Shown here: positions 27,425 to 39,634 of the stretch, one piece after another
Layout of the letters: the number at the start of each line of letters is the position of its first letter
Numbering within the stretch: position 1 is the first letter of the stretch
Origin: Circinella minor
Taxonomy: Eukaryota > Mucoromycota > Mucoromycetes > Mucorales > Lichtheimiaceae
DNA: 64,000 bases
Reading direction: 5' to 3'
Assembly (NCBI GenBank): GCA_016758965.1
Contig: JAEPRB010000009.1
Location: 248,001 to 312,000, forward strand
Notes under the pieces: generated by a model
Told to the model about the DNA's origin: nothing
The model's input: only the letters and a program-made list of their open reading frames with translations
Databases searched by the model: none
Translations under genes and position numbers: made by a program

Positions 27425-28862
27425 ATATGAATTTAAATAATATCGAGATAGTGAAACAAAAAAAAAATTAGAATGTGAAAGAGAACAAAATGAAAAAAAG
27501 ATAATGGACACTCGTCTTTTACTTCCGGTTTTTACCAAAGACAAAAAAAAATCATCAGTTTTCAGTAAAATTAATCTGTGTTTACTACAAACCTTTTTTT
27601 TTTTTTTTTTGTCTTTCAAAGTGACAATTTTAAATTATTATTGATGTATTGCTACGATTTATATATATACGCACGTTTTATTTCCTTAACTTAGTAGTAA
27701 ATATAGTAATTCTACCTCGCTATTAGTTAATACGTAGTATGATTATTTTTTGAGATTCTTTGGAAATGATGAGGTGATTATATAGTTTTTATTTGTGTAA
27801 CCTCAATGAATGAAACTGGCGGGGATAATCATGAGGTTTCTTTTATGCAAAAATCCATAAAAAAAAGAAGGGAACAAGTACGTTGTGGTGATAAACGAGT
27901 TTTTCTTTTTTATTCAATAATCGAATTTTTTTAATATGATAACATACTTCTTTTTATTTCATGATGAGCTTGATATGGATATTAGTGTCATTAAAACAAC
28001 GATCAGCTAATAAATTATTCAAGTTATTTTCATATGACAAAAAAAAAGTGTGGAGCAGCTGAAGAATGTACTTTTTAGGTCGTACGAGCTTGTGGTCTTT
28101 TTTATTTATTTATTCAGGCAAAGAAACAAAATCCTAAATACGTACTCATCTGAAGTAAACTATTAAAAAGGATATAGAATGTTCGTTTCATATTCTTGAA
28201 CGTATTATTTATTATTATGTACTTTAGTTCGTCGTTAAGAGAGATCGAGAGAGAGCATGAGAACAAAGAGAGGTGGATCAAGAAGTATGGCGATACTAAT
28301 AACGAACCATTTAATCTAAAATAATGTTAATGTATAATCGTTGAAGCTAAAGAATAAAAAAAAATTGCGTGTCTTACCTTTTGTCAACATAATTAAATAA
28401 TGTACAATAATCCATAATCAAAACATTTCGGCCCATATACTGTACGTATTATATATCTATCAAACTAGTCTATAATACGGTAGATGGCAAGAATAAATAT
28501 TATCCGACTCATAAAAATTATATATTTATCGACATGTTTGAATACTTTGAATTATGGAAATTCTTTTGTAAATGCTTAAAGAATATAGATAAATAATGTT
28601 GCAAATTATTATATGAAATATTTTTGCTATCGTTCTTATTCAGATAATAACCGTTATATCTTTTTCTTTTGTGTAGTAGCTACTCACTAAGAACTACTAT
28701 GATCGAAACATGTGATAATAAAACAGAACAATAATAATAACGATAAAAAAAATAATGATAATAATAACAAGTATAAGAAATACTAATACTAATACTAATA
28801 ATAATGATGTATGAAGAGAAGAGAAAGAACAAAAAGGAGTACGTAACGATAGAAACGTTACA
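27425..28862. other. Intergenic, no gene seen
   Basis: About 1.4 kb upstream of the MBOAT gene and downstream of the aldehyde dehydrogenase. It contains short A/T runs, a GAGA-rich stretch near 28240-28270 and an AATACT/AATAAT microsatellite near 28780. Nothing coding was recognised. Confidence 0.45.
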
Positions 28863-31396
28863 TTAGAACGGATTTCCTGTGTTAATCTTGATGGCCTTGA
28901 CTTGTGTGTAGTTGCTTAATGCATATTCACCACATTCACGACCAATGCCACTTTGCTTATATCCACCAAAAGGCTCCGCAGGTGTTTGGCTATAATAATG
29001 ATTTACCCCTACATATATAATTATATTTCAAAAGTTTTAAATTAAGGTTATTCAATTTAACTCAACTATAATTTTTTTATTTTTTATAATTGTTTATTTT
29101 TTTTTTACCACACTATAAAATTAATGAATGGCTCAGAAAGAAAAAAAAAACTTACAGACTGTACCAGCTTCCAAAGCATTTGATACTTTAACAGCTCGTG
29201 TAATGTTTGAAGTAAACACTCCAGCACCAAGACCATATTCAGTATTATTTGCTTTTGCAATAACATCATCGACATCTTTGAATTTGGCAATAGCAACAAC
29301 TGGACCAAAAATTTCTTCTTTCATGATAGTCATTTCTTCAGTAACATCTAATGTTTTATAAATTTAAACAATCTTTAATTAATAACTATTAAAACAAAAA
29401 TAACCAATTATAATTTTAAAAAGTATGTCTTTTATATATATATATATATACCTGTAAATATGGTAGGTTCAATAAAGTAACCTTGATCTCCAACTCTTTC
29501 TCCACCAAGATAACATGTAGCACCTTCTTTTTTACCAATAGCAATATAATTCATAATACGATTAAATTGAGTTTCAGAAATTTGAGGCCCTTGAAATATT
29601 TCGGCAGAAAATGGATCACCCACTTTCTTTGATAATGTCAAAGCTTTAAACTTTTCAAGAAATTGATCATAAATTCCCTCTTGAACATAAATTCGAGCAC
29701 CTATATTATTATTATATAATTATTAAATAATGTTAATTATTTATTCCTCTCGTCATCCTATCATTATCATTATCATTTTAAATTTTTAACTTTTTTTTTT
29801 TTTTGTTTTGACGTACCAGCACAACAGGCTTGACCAGCGTTAAAGTATATTCCCAAATGAGACCAAAAGACAACTTCATCTAAATTCTCAACATCATCAA
29901 ATATAATGTTAGGTGACTTGCCACCAAGTTCAAGTGTAACTTTTTTCAAATTGGTTTCAGCAGCAGCCTTCATGATCGCACGTCCAGTTGCTAAGGAACC
30001 TGTAAAAGCAATCTTAGATACTTTCATATGACGTGATAAAGCTTCACCTGCTTTAGAACCATAACCAGTGATAATGTTAATAACACCTGGTGCTATTGTA
30101 CAATAAAAAAACATGATTATTAACAATGTTATATATATAATTATCCTATATAAGTGGGATGAAGAATAGCAGAAATCAAAAGGATGGTTTGATCTAATAC
30201 TTTACGGAATCCAGCTTCTTTAATTAATTCTGAAATTTTTAATGCAGACAAAGGAGTTAATTCAGAAGTCTTGATGACAACTGTATTACCAGTACAGATT
30301 GCAGGTGCTATTTTCCATGCAAGCATAATCATCTATGTATAGATATATATTTTATACGTAAAAAAAATTATTCATGTTATTTTTTTTTCTCTTTGATTAA
30401 AATCTAAGGATTTACAGGTAAATTAAAAATATATTTATACAGAACATTACTTACAGGCCCATTCCATGGAATAATTCCACTAACAACGCCAATTGGTTCA
30501 TGAACAGTGTATGATAATTTACCTTCGGTTTCAATGACTTTACCATGAAGTTTATCACAAAAACCAGCATAGTATTGACTACAATTATTATCAAAAAGAA
30601 AAAAAAAAGGAGGGGAGGTGGTCTCAACTGTCAGTTCTATATTACAAAATATTTTGTAACAACAGAGTAAATTTTTTCCTCTTGATAATGATCTGTTCCC
30701 ACCTTTCTTTCTTTTTTTTATGGTTTCATTTTTTTTATATACGATATTATTTTACATTACTTACAACCAGTCAATAAATGCAGAAGGGTCAACAGCTCGA
30801 GACGTTTCAAGTGGTTTTCCCATGTCTAGGGATTCAAGATGAACAAGGTCCTCTGCATCACGTTTTACAAGATCAGTCAATTTACGCATGAGACGAGCAC
30901 GTTCGCGTGGATTCGTAGTTTTCCATCCACCATAAAATGCCTTATGAGCTGCTTCAACAGCAAGATCTACTTGTTCCTTTTCAGCTAATGGTCCACATGT
31001 GGATATTAATGATAAATATGAAAAAAATTCATGTCATTAGATTCATAAAGCACCGTTTGTATATAACGATAATAAAACAAGTACGTAAAAGAAAAATACA
31101 TACCTGCTTGAACAGATGTAATTACTTTACCAGTCGCAGGATTAATAGTATCAATAGTAGATGCTCCAGTAACAAATTCGTTATTGATGAATAAGCCAGT
31201 ATTCACTTCATATTTATTTAATAAAAATCAATATAACATAAAAATTTAAGCATACGTATTAGAAAATAAAGCACTCTTTAGAATTTTTGTTGGTTTCTGT
31301 AACAAATGATAGTAGAAAATTATAATACTGGGTGGGAATGTTACCTGTAACTTTATGTCCATCAGGAGCAGAAATTTCGGTAATAAAAGATGTCAT
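28863..31396 (-). CDS. NAD(P)+-dependent aldehyde dehydrogenase (class 1/2 type)
   Basis: Oxidises aldehydes to acids. The minus-strand gene runs from ATG at 31396 to TAA at 28863 with about nine exons. The order of family motifs is complete: [100 protein letters not shown] with the general-base Glu, and [10 protein letters not shown] with the nucleophile Cys. [32 protein letters not shown] and [18 protein letters not shown] close the protein. There is no clear targeting peptide at [14 protein letters not shown], so it is probably cytosolic. It could act downstream of the nearby alcohol dehydrogenase, but the two are about 18 kb apart and no link is implied. Confidence 0.93.
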
Positions 31397-32475
31397 TTTT
31401 TTTGTTATTGAAGGTGATAAAAAAAAGGTCTCTCTTTTATATAAAAAGTGACGGAATTATCAGTAGGGTAAATAAAAAGATGCTAGCTTTTGCATAAAAC
31501 TCGTATATCCCAATGTTGTTTCTATATATAGTAATTTTTCGTAAAGGGAGGGAATATCTCAAATTTTTTACTTTAACTTTTTTACTAATAAAGAATTTGG
31601 CTAACGTCATTTTCTTTCCTAGTATATTCGTAATGTAAATCTAGGTATGAAAAGTCTTGTTTTGTAACATGAAAAAAAAACGTTTATTTATTTGGACTAT
31701 GTACTTTTATACCATGAACTATTTAGTTAGCTTGGAACATTACGTATAACCATTTCCCACTTTGGCATAATTTGAATATATAATCAAAAACATACATCAC
31801 GTTGATATGTACATTACGTATAATATCATCCGATAAAAATATAAAGGTCTACTCTCCTAATAATTATACAACTTGGTTAAATGATATTTCAAAAAATCAA
31901 GGAAAACAATAGTTTTCGACCTTATGTAAACTAATTTCTAACTTTTGAATGTACATTTCACTAAGGTTAGTATGCAAATTTTTATTCTTAGTGAATAAAC
32001 TTTAGCTCTTAAATGATGTTCTTATTACAACCTTATTAAGACCATTTTTACCTTTTGAAGCACCAATGAAGTATAGCCATCGGCGTACTACAAGTCCCTC
32101 CCACTCTCACTTTGATATTTTATCATTACCAAAAAATTTAAATCAACTATTTGTTAACTTTGTATTCCTAAATCAATTGTGGTGTTTATAATATATCCAA
32201 GTTCGTTTTGATTAATAATAATCTTTTTATTCATGTTCTAAATTCGTATCCAAATGTATTACTATCAAGTACACTGTTCATTTTTTTTTTACTGTAATCA
32301 AACGGATCTAAACCTAAACTTGCTTTTTTTTTGTTTTTCCATATATACATAAATGATGTTTGGTATAGTTTGACTAGAATGAGACGTATACATATGCTCT
32401 ATGAGTTGAACTACACCAAATAGAATAATCCAAAATTTGTTGTCAACCAATATTTTGTAGAACCAATAATTTGTT
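31397..32475. other. Intergenic, no gene seen
   Basis: About 1.1 kb between two leftward genes. It includes paired TTACGTATAA sites near 31742 and 31812. No ORF or RNA was recognised. Confidence 0.45.
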
Positions 32476-32809
32476 TTATTGGGTTGCGTTTCCACGGAAT
32501 CGTTTACGTGGATCAATCTATATAAAAATAAAAAAATAGAATTAAATAAAATTGTTCTTTTCTTTTTTCGATATATATAATATATATGATCGATGAAGAC
32601 TAAAAAAAAAGCAATTGTTTCTTTTTTTTTACCATTCCCCTTCGACATTCTGCGTAACTTTTACGAATACTTTGACATTCTGAAGGAACATCGTCAGCAT
32701 TTTCTGATTTAAAACATTCAGCAACAGTATTACGTTTTACTAAAACACAATTTGATTTTAACATGCATTCAATAAGTTCTTGACGGATTTCTTGACAGGA
32801 AGAAGGCAT
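32476..32809 (-). CDS. COA5: Cytochrome c oxidase assembly factor COA5/PET191
   Basis: Twin-Cys intermembrane-space protein needed to assemble mitochondrial complex IV. Two exons (32809-32633, 32517-32476) give 72 residues. Cysteines are arranged as CQEIRQELIECMLKSNC, then ECF, CQSIRKSYAECRRG, and the conserved end DPRKRFRGN. The short last exon was found by this ending and has a plain TATAG acceptor. The start is the second ATG of the open frame (MPSSC); an upstream in-frame ATG three codons earlier (MHK) is possible but atypical for the family. Confidence 0.92.
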
Positions 32810-35162
32810 TTTGTGCAATTGTTTTTATTATATAATTTTTGAGTTGAAAGGTGAAAGGGGGGGGGATGTTGCCTTATAGTGAATTCGGAGTATAAACCGT
32901 TTTGTTGATTGGTTCATGAATCAAAATAGATGTTCAATATTACAATACTTCTGTTTATGTATTATCATAATTGAAAAGAAGCGTATAAAAAAGAATGATG
33001 GGAAAAAATTACTCAAACAGTTTAAAGAATATAGTTACGTGCTTATTGATATTTTATCCACTGTTCTATATAACATGTAATCATATTAAACTACCATAAA
33101 CACACGGTCAAATTAAATTGAAATGTGCAACTTCAAAAAAAAGTCATTATTATACTTTATTTTTTGCTTTTTAAATATATCAATAAAGGGTTACCTGTAT
33201 TTCAATATGAAAATTAAGACGTTTCAGTAGTTTTTGGAAAGGGTTTTTTTTATTAACTGGCCCCACACACTTCTAAAATTCTTAAATTAGCAATTAACTA
33301 CGCAATAAGTAAATTCTCGGGATTGCAGGAAGCGGGAAGCTGTATAATGAATAAAATAGTAATAAATGTAGAGATGGAAGTGTCGTTTTTGTATGGATGA
33401 AATGTTCTTTTTATTATAATATAATCATGATATTAATGTTTAATGAGACTTGATATCTTTTTTATTTACGTTTGGGCGGTTTAAGTATTTTTCTTTTATC
33501 ATCTATCTATCAATTTGTAGTACTAGATAGTCAAATTACCTAATAAAAGACCGAAAAAAACCCTGAAACATACATTCTTATCATCATTACCAAAAAAAAA
33601 AAAAGAAACAAAAAGAAAAAGAACTATTTGGTAACCATGGTTATTTATTTGATTTACTGATTCGGTTCACTATCTCGAACGTAAAAAAAATAAAAACGAA
33701 TTATTTGGTAACTATGGCTATATTTGATTTATTAATTCGGTTCACTATCTCAAACGAAAAAAGGAATTATTTGGTGACCGCGGTTATATTTCATTTATTG
33801 CAACGGTTCACTATCTCAAACAAAAAAAAATCTGTACGTAGATAAGATTTCCTTTAGTACAAAATAAAAGTTATTGTGTTTTCCAAATATAACTAATAAC
33901 AATAACAATGATGGTAATAATGGTCGTAGTAGTGTTATTAGTATTATTGATCCAACCTATTGGTAGCTCATTAATATATTTGCAATATGTAACCAACAAA
34001 TATTAAAAAAAAGCATGATATCACTATGTTGATATTGTTTATTGTTGTTGTTTTAGTAAATAGAAAAAAAAAGGCTAGTAATATTTAATTTTGATCATTT
34101 GAATGGGTACCCTTTTTTTTTGAAATTTGTGGTTAAATACTGTAATGGTTTTACCTAATCAAGAAGCAGTTCCCATTTCAGGTAATAGATGGATTTTTCC
34201 AAAGTAAAAAAGATAATCGATATTCTTTATCCCTAAAATACATCATTCTTTGAAAACCGTGGTAAAACTAAAACAAATATCTCGTTCCCCCCCCTCTCAC
34301 TTTCCTCAACTTTCAGTAAGGATTCTTTTAGATATGTAGAGAAAAAAAAAGACATTGATCTTTACTTTCTGATATGAAATGCAATATATATAAGCGATAG
34401 ACAAATAATAAATAATATGTGACAGAGATAGAAGTTTGAGTGCATGTTTTGTGTGAGAGAGACGGGCAAAAGTTAAGTAAATCACATGTATATCGATTGA
34501 TATAATTCATAGTAGCAATAGTAATAGTAATAAAACAGTATTAAAACTAAATTAAAAGATTATCATACTTTTACGTACTGATCAATAGATTTTTTTTTCT
34601 TCAATTCATTTTTTGGATAGTTTTCTTTTTTTTTAAGAAAATAAATAAAGAAGTAAAAAGGCATTCGAAAAGATAGCAAATTAAATATAGTACAGAGAGA
34701 GAACGCGCTGTTATTGTAATAATACTAAATTATTTGGAATTTGTGTAGCCTAAAAACCAAGGAATGAAGATACCGGGGTTGGGGGGGCTGTTCAAACAAC
34801 AACCACGACATTCTTTTTCCCTATTAGTTTAAGCGTGTGAGAAAAGAAGGCCGCTCTCCATTGATCTCTTTAACTTGGTTTGATAACAACCACAACTCTA
34901 AATAATTGGTTTAACCTTTAGAATGGTAAAATAACTTTTTCCCCACCCCACCCCCAATTCTTATATATTATATAAAAAACAAATTCCCCATTTTTTTTTT
35001 CTCTTTTTCTTTCTTTTTTTTTTTTTTGTTCTTCTTTTGTTCCATCTTCTTTTTCACTCTTTCAAAAAATCAATATATCAGAAACCAAACCAAACAATTG
35101 TTTTTTTTTTACAATACCAACAAAGAAATAATTCATTGATTTCAAAATAAAACAAAATAAAA
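32810..35162. other. 2.35-kb intergenic region upstream of two divergent genes
   Basis: Between divergent COA5 and the PH-domain gene. It contains the three-copy palindromic repeat at 33621-33830, GAGA/TCTC tracts near 34420-34470, and a strong T/CT-rich leader at about 34990-35060. No coding sequence was recognised. Confidence 0.5.
33621..33830. repeat. Three tandem diverged repeats with a palindromic core
   Basis: Units start at 33621, 33698 and 33764 (about 77, 66 and 66 bp). Each begins GAAyTATTTGGT, then a dyad (ACCATGGT in unit 1, ACTATGGC in unit 2, ACCGCGGT in unit 3), then an ATTT-rich spacer, then CGGTTCACTATCTC(G/A)AAC. Units 1 and 3 are perfect 8-bp palindromes with different centres; unit 2 is degenerate. 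Confidence 0.8.
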
Positions 35163-36209
35163 ATGCGTTTGGATAGTGAACATGGTATCAAAATTACTGG
35201 ATGGAGGAAACGAAATCAAAGTGTAGATATCAATTATAATGATCCAGTTACTTTTCGACCTTTAGCTATGGGTAAACATACTTCACTTTTATGGTCATAT
35301 GCAACTATGCAAGGATGGATGACCAAACATATGCCACCAGCTTTCTCTTTTACAAAAACTCGCCATCGACGTTATGTTTTATTATTGGATCGATTTATAT
35401 ACACTTTCAAAAATGATAATCCGAAACATGATTTTCGTGAATTTTTTGAATTGACAGCCAATACCAATATTTTTGTTACTGATCAATTCCCAGGAGTACT
35501 TTATTGTATTGAAATTCAACGTACAGAAGATGGTAGAACTTGGTACTTACAAGTAGAAAATGGTCCCGAAGGTTTAAAAGTATGGATGGATAAATTGAAA
35601 CGTATTGTTCAATGCTTAAAATTGGAACAAGAACAACAACAATCATTTAATTCACAAGACTATCATACAGGTGTTATTACAATTGAAAAATTAGATATGG
35701 TACAACTTGATTCAGATAATCCATTACCGAAATCATCTATAACACAACAACAACAACAACAACAGCAACAACCTTATCAAAGAGTTAAAAAACCTAGTGT
35801 ATCATCAACATCATCGTCAGAATACTCATTATCATATGAAAAACCTATAAATAATAGCAGAAACAATAATAGTAGTAATATCAGTGTTAAAAATCGATAT
35901 TCAACTTATAGTTATTATTCAGTATCAGCATCTCCACCACCGCAACAACCTCCTCCTTCAATACCACCACCTCCTCTTCCACAACAAGATTTATCTTCAT
36001 ATTATTATTATCCTGAACATCAAATATCGGTAGAACATATGACAACATCAGCAATAGCTGCTGCATCAGCTGCAACTATATCCCCTATGACGGAAAATAT
36101 AGCAAGACGACCTTCTCGTTTACCTGATACTTTACCACCTCAATTACCTCCACCTACTAGTACATTACCCCCACCTCCTCTTTCTACCACTTCAACTTCT
36201 ATGCGATAA
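35163..36209 (+). CDS. PH-domain protein with Pro/Gln-rich tail
   Basis: Single-exon gene, 348 residues, which is unusual here. A pleckstrin-homology domain spans about residues 47-145: MQGWMTKHM, RHRRYVLLLDRFIYTFKN, a variable loop, then EDGRTWYLQVENGPEGLKVWMDKLKRIVQCL with the conserved Trp of the last helix. The remaining 200 residues are low complexity: poly-Gln near 200, Ser/Asn/Tyr stretches, and proline runs (PPPQQPPPSIPPPPLP and a second near the end) that could bind SH3 or profilin. It may be a membrane-signalling or cortical adaptor. I cannot name an orthologue. Confidence 0.8.
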   Translation: MRLDSEHGIKITGWRKRNQSVDINYNDPVTFRPLAMGKHTSLLWSYATMQGWMTKHMPPAFSFTKTRHRRYVLLLDRFIYTFKNDNPKHDFREFFELTANTNIFVTDQFPGVLYCIEIQRTEDGRTWYLQVENGPEGLKVWMDKLKRIVQCLKLEQEQQQSFNSQDYHTGVITIEKLDMVQLDSDNPLPKSSITQQQQQQQQQPYQRVKKPSVSSTSSSEYSLSYEKPINNSRNNNSSNISVKNRYSTYSYYSVSASPPPQQPPPSIPPPPLPQQDLSSYYYYPEHQISVEHMTTSAIAAASAATISPMTENIARRPSRLPDTLPPQLPPPTSTLPPPPLSTTSTSMR

Positions 36210-37416
36210 ACCATAATAATATTTTATTTATATACCATCTTTCTATCTTTTTTTTTTCCTAAATATATATAATTTCATTGCATCAAAAAAAAAAGAAACT
36301 TTTTGATTGTTCTAATTATATAATGATGATACTGGTTGAATAGATGATAAATCATTGTTTCACGAAAAGTTTTTTTTTTCTTTATGTGCCCCCGAACCCA
36401 AATCAAAAAAAAAAAAAAAAATTACACAAGAAGGCTAAATATGCATTATTATCAAACATGAGTTAGTATCTCTAAAAAAAGGTTTACTGTACAAAATTTA
36501 TTGTACTCTTATTATAATGATTATAAGAATCTTCTTCTGTCCTACTGAGAAACCAAAAAGAAAAAAAAAAGGTTATGCAGTGTAGGGTAACAATAACAAT
36601 AAAGATAATGATGATGATATAGTTTTACATATGAAAATAACAATGATAAACAATGTTGTGTACAACGAAGGATTGGTAAACACCCAATCACTTTTTAAAT
36701 TGTAGCACCACAAATCTATAAAATATAAAAACAAAAGGAAGAGAAAATCCCTTTTTTAAAAATATTCTATCACTTTTTTATCCATAAATTACTAGTTTTT
36801 GTTTAGTCTTGTTTTTTTACTCATTCGATCATTCCGCGATATATCAAATAATAATAATAAGGTTTCACTTTGTTGGTCATCAACTTTGGGTAAGGGCACT
36901 CCCCCAACAAAATTAGCGGGCTTTACGTAACTCATTAAATGGAACACATGACCCTAAAAGCAAGGTCAACAATTCCCTTTTATAGTTTCTTTTATGGTCC
37001 TCTTCTTTACTCTGTGCACTTTCCCTTTTTCGACATCATATATAATTCCCTATTATTATTGTTATTACAAAATCTTCATTGTAATATATTGTAATATTCA
37101 AGTAGTAAGTAATTTATATAATAAAATAAAAATACATTAAACAATTATAAATTTGTTTCATTTATATATACTTGAAAGAGAAAATGAGGGGAAAAAAAGG
37201 GATCTTTCATTTTATATACATTTATACTTTTTTTTTTTTCATTTTACCTAAGCATTTATTATACTATTTAACTATTCTTTTTTTTTTACACAAAAGTAGT
37301 ACCTTGTGTAAAAAAAAATAGGTGAGGTAACTATTATTATTATGAGAACAAAAAAATCACCCACTTTTATATGATAATTGATATTATTGAAACTTATATA
37401 ATATTTCTTTCTTAGA

Positions 37417-37451
<35 letters not shown>

Positions 37452-37471
37452 TTTCAAATATACGTACTCAC
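36210..37471. other. Intergenic, no gene seen
   Basis: 1.26 kb with many A/T homopolymers, a (TA)n run at about 37420-37448 and no coherent ORF. It contains the promoter of the membrane-protein gene. Confidence 0.45.
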
Positions 37472-39634
37472 ATGATAATGGAGTCATCCAGTCAAAGCGC
37501 AGAATCATCTGAAATACTTAAACAAGGTAAAAAAAAAGAAAATACCTGTTTAAACAATAAAAGATTTAGGATGGGAAAATAAAATAATAGAAATATATCG
37601 AAATTTACAATATTTGGATGAGTTTATGTTAAATGAATATAAATATTAGGTGTCATGTTAGACCCATCTCAATTATCTCCTTTACCAAATTATTCTCGTC
37701 GATCTGATTTCACTACTACTACTAGTAGTAACCCAGCAGTTACTTTAACAAGTGATGATTTCGAATTTGTTGTACAAGAGCAAGAACAGCATGAAGAAAA
37801 AATGACTAACAACCATATTAATCAAGATCCATTATTCTCTCGACAACAGCAAGATGATATTTTTTTAAATGATAATATCATGATTCAAAAATATCATCAA
37901 CAACAACAGCCTACTACTTTAAAAGTTCTTTTTATGGGAGATTCATTGTCTGATAAACATAAAAACAATGTATTAAAGAAATTCTCGGAAGCATTAGCAT
38001 TTGAGGTTCAACGACAACCTCATTTTCATCCATCTTTTTTATCTCCAACAACAGCCTTTATAAACAATAATACAAGGATGGACAAAGAAATCCCAATGAC
38101 TTTTAATGAACGAAAACATCATGTTATATTCTTGGATACATTTGAATCCGAACCTATTGATACTTATGAAGATAATGGTATCAGTGTAATTGAAGTCGAT
38201 TTTACTTGGTCAACAACAATATCATCATTATTATCAGATGAAAATACTCTTCTATTTCAACAACAGCAACAACAACATTTTTTACAAGCTTATATCAATC
38301 ATTATTGGAAAAAATTAGATTTGGTGGTTTATTTTTTTAGTAGTCATTCCATGACAAATACATCAATAAATAGAGTAAATCAAGAAATGATTTATTTGAA
38401 ACAACTTTCCAATGATTATAATATTCCTATATGGCCTATTTTGGTACATAGACCTTATGAACGTACAGGAACATCATCATCAGCATCATCTTCAAGACCG
38501 AGTACAAATAATACATTCCGTACAGCATCACCAAATACACCTACACCTTATTCAACTGCCGCTACAACACCAATAAAAAGATTTCGATCACCTATTAATA
38601 ATAATTATATACCTATGATGATATCAGATGAAGTTGATCCTATCAGTTTAAAACAAAGTTTTTTGGAACAGTTAATACAACATGAAATTCAATGTGTGGA
38701 TTTACCTGGAATTAATCCTGAACGACCCAATTTTATGGGTAATAATAAAAATAAAAAGGACGAGGATATAGATATGGATAATAGGACACAACAACAATTG
38801 GATATAATGACAGTAGATCAATTTATTACAATTGATAAAAAGGAATTAGCACAAATGTTGAAACGATGGCATAAATCAACAAAACGTGCACGTCTTGCAT
38901 CAGCAACACTATCATCATCATCATCATTAAAAACACGAGAGCATATAATAAAAAAATTAGGCATCATTGGATCAATATTAGGTATATTGTTATTATTAGT
39001 GAGTGGAATCACCTATAATAGCAACAGTAATCAAAATGAATGGATGGTGAATAATAAAAAGGAACAAGCAGCAGTAGAAAAAGTTCAATTGCATCCCATG
39101 TGGAATATCGTGAATCAAGAGACATTACGACATTTATTCTTAATCCAATTACCCCCTTCCTTACAAAATAATCAAAATTTGGATTTTTCAGTGTTATTGT
39201 TGGATCATCATGGTCAATTACAAGAATATCCAATGGAATATAAACAACAACAAGGTAGTTATAGTGTGGATGTTCCATCTCCTTGCTTACTTAATGATGA
39301 TCATGATTATATTGCAAGTGTATTTTGGTATCATCCTCAACAGCAACAAGAATTAGAAAATATGGCTGAGAACATAAAAAAGAGTGAGAATGATAATGAT
39401 ATGATATTAATTGATCGCGTGGCATTGACAGTCGAAGCATGTGATCGTATGATGGCAATTCAATCTACTTTTGGAGCTAACAAAATGTGCAAGATGGATG
39501 ATGATATGACATTATCTACAATTATAACTTATCCACATAATGTGGATGATGCATTGAAAATGTTAATGACTTCAATCAAGGCTTTATGGACATTTTTATT
39601 ACATGGTTTATATAAAAATATCATAGAGGAATAA
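37472..39634 (+). CDS. Unrecognised single-pass membrane protein, Gln/Asn-rich
   Basis: Two exons (37472-37526, 37650-39634) give 679 residues; ATG at 37478, two codons later, is an alternative start. I do not recognise the family. The N-terminal 400 residues hold a block that looks folded: TLKVLFMGDSLSDKHKNNVL, HHVIFLDTFE, ISVIEVDFTWS, LDLVVYFFSSHS, YNIPIWPILVHRP. Its beta-strand spacing resembles a P-loop or GTPase-like fold, but there is no Walker GxxxxGK[ST]. One strong transmembrane helix (IIGSILGILLLLVSGITY) lies near residues 456-473, preceded by a basic stretch (KRWHKSTKRARL). A C-terminal domain of about 200 residues with a few Cys follows. Poly-Gln and Asn runs interrupt it. Membrane orientation is not known. 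Confidence 0.75.

Noticed and set aside
33661..33760. GGTTCAC and GAACG-like motifs resembling tRNA B boxes
   Set aside because: No acceptor stem, no A box at the right distance, and the unit is repeated three times; better read as the tandem repeat.
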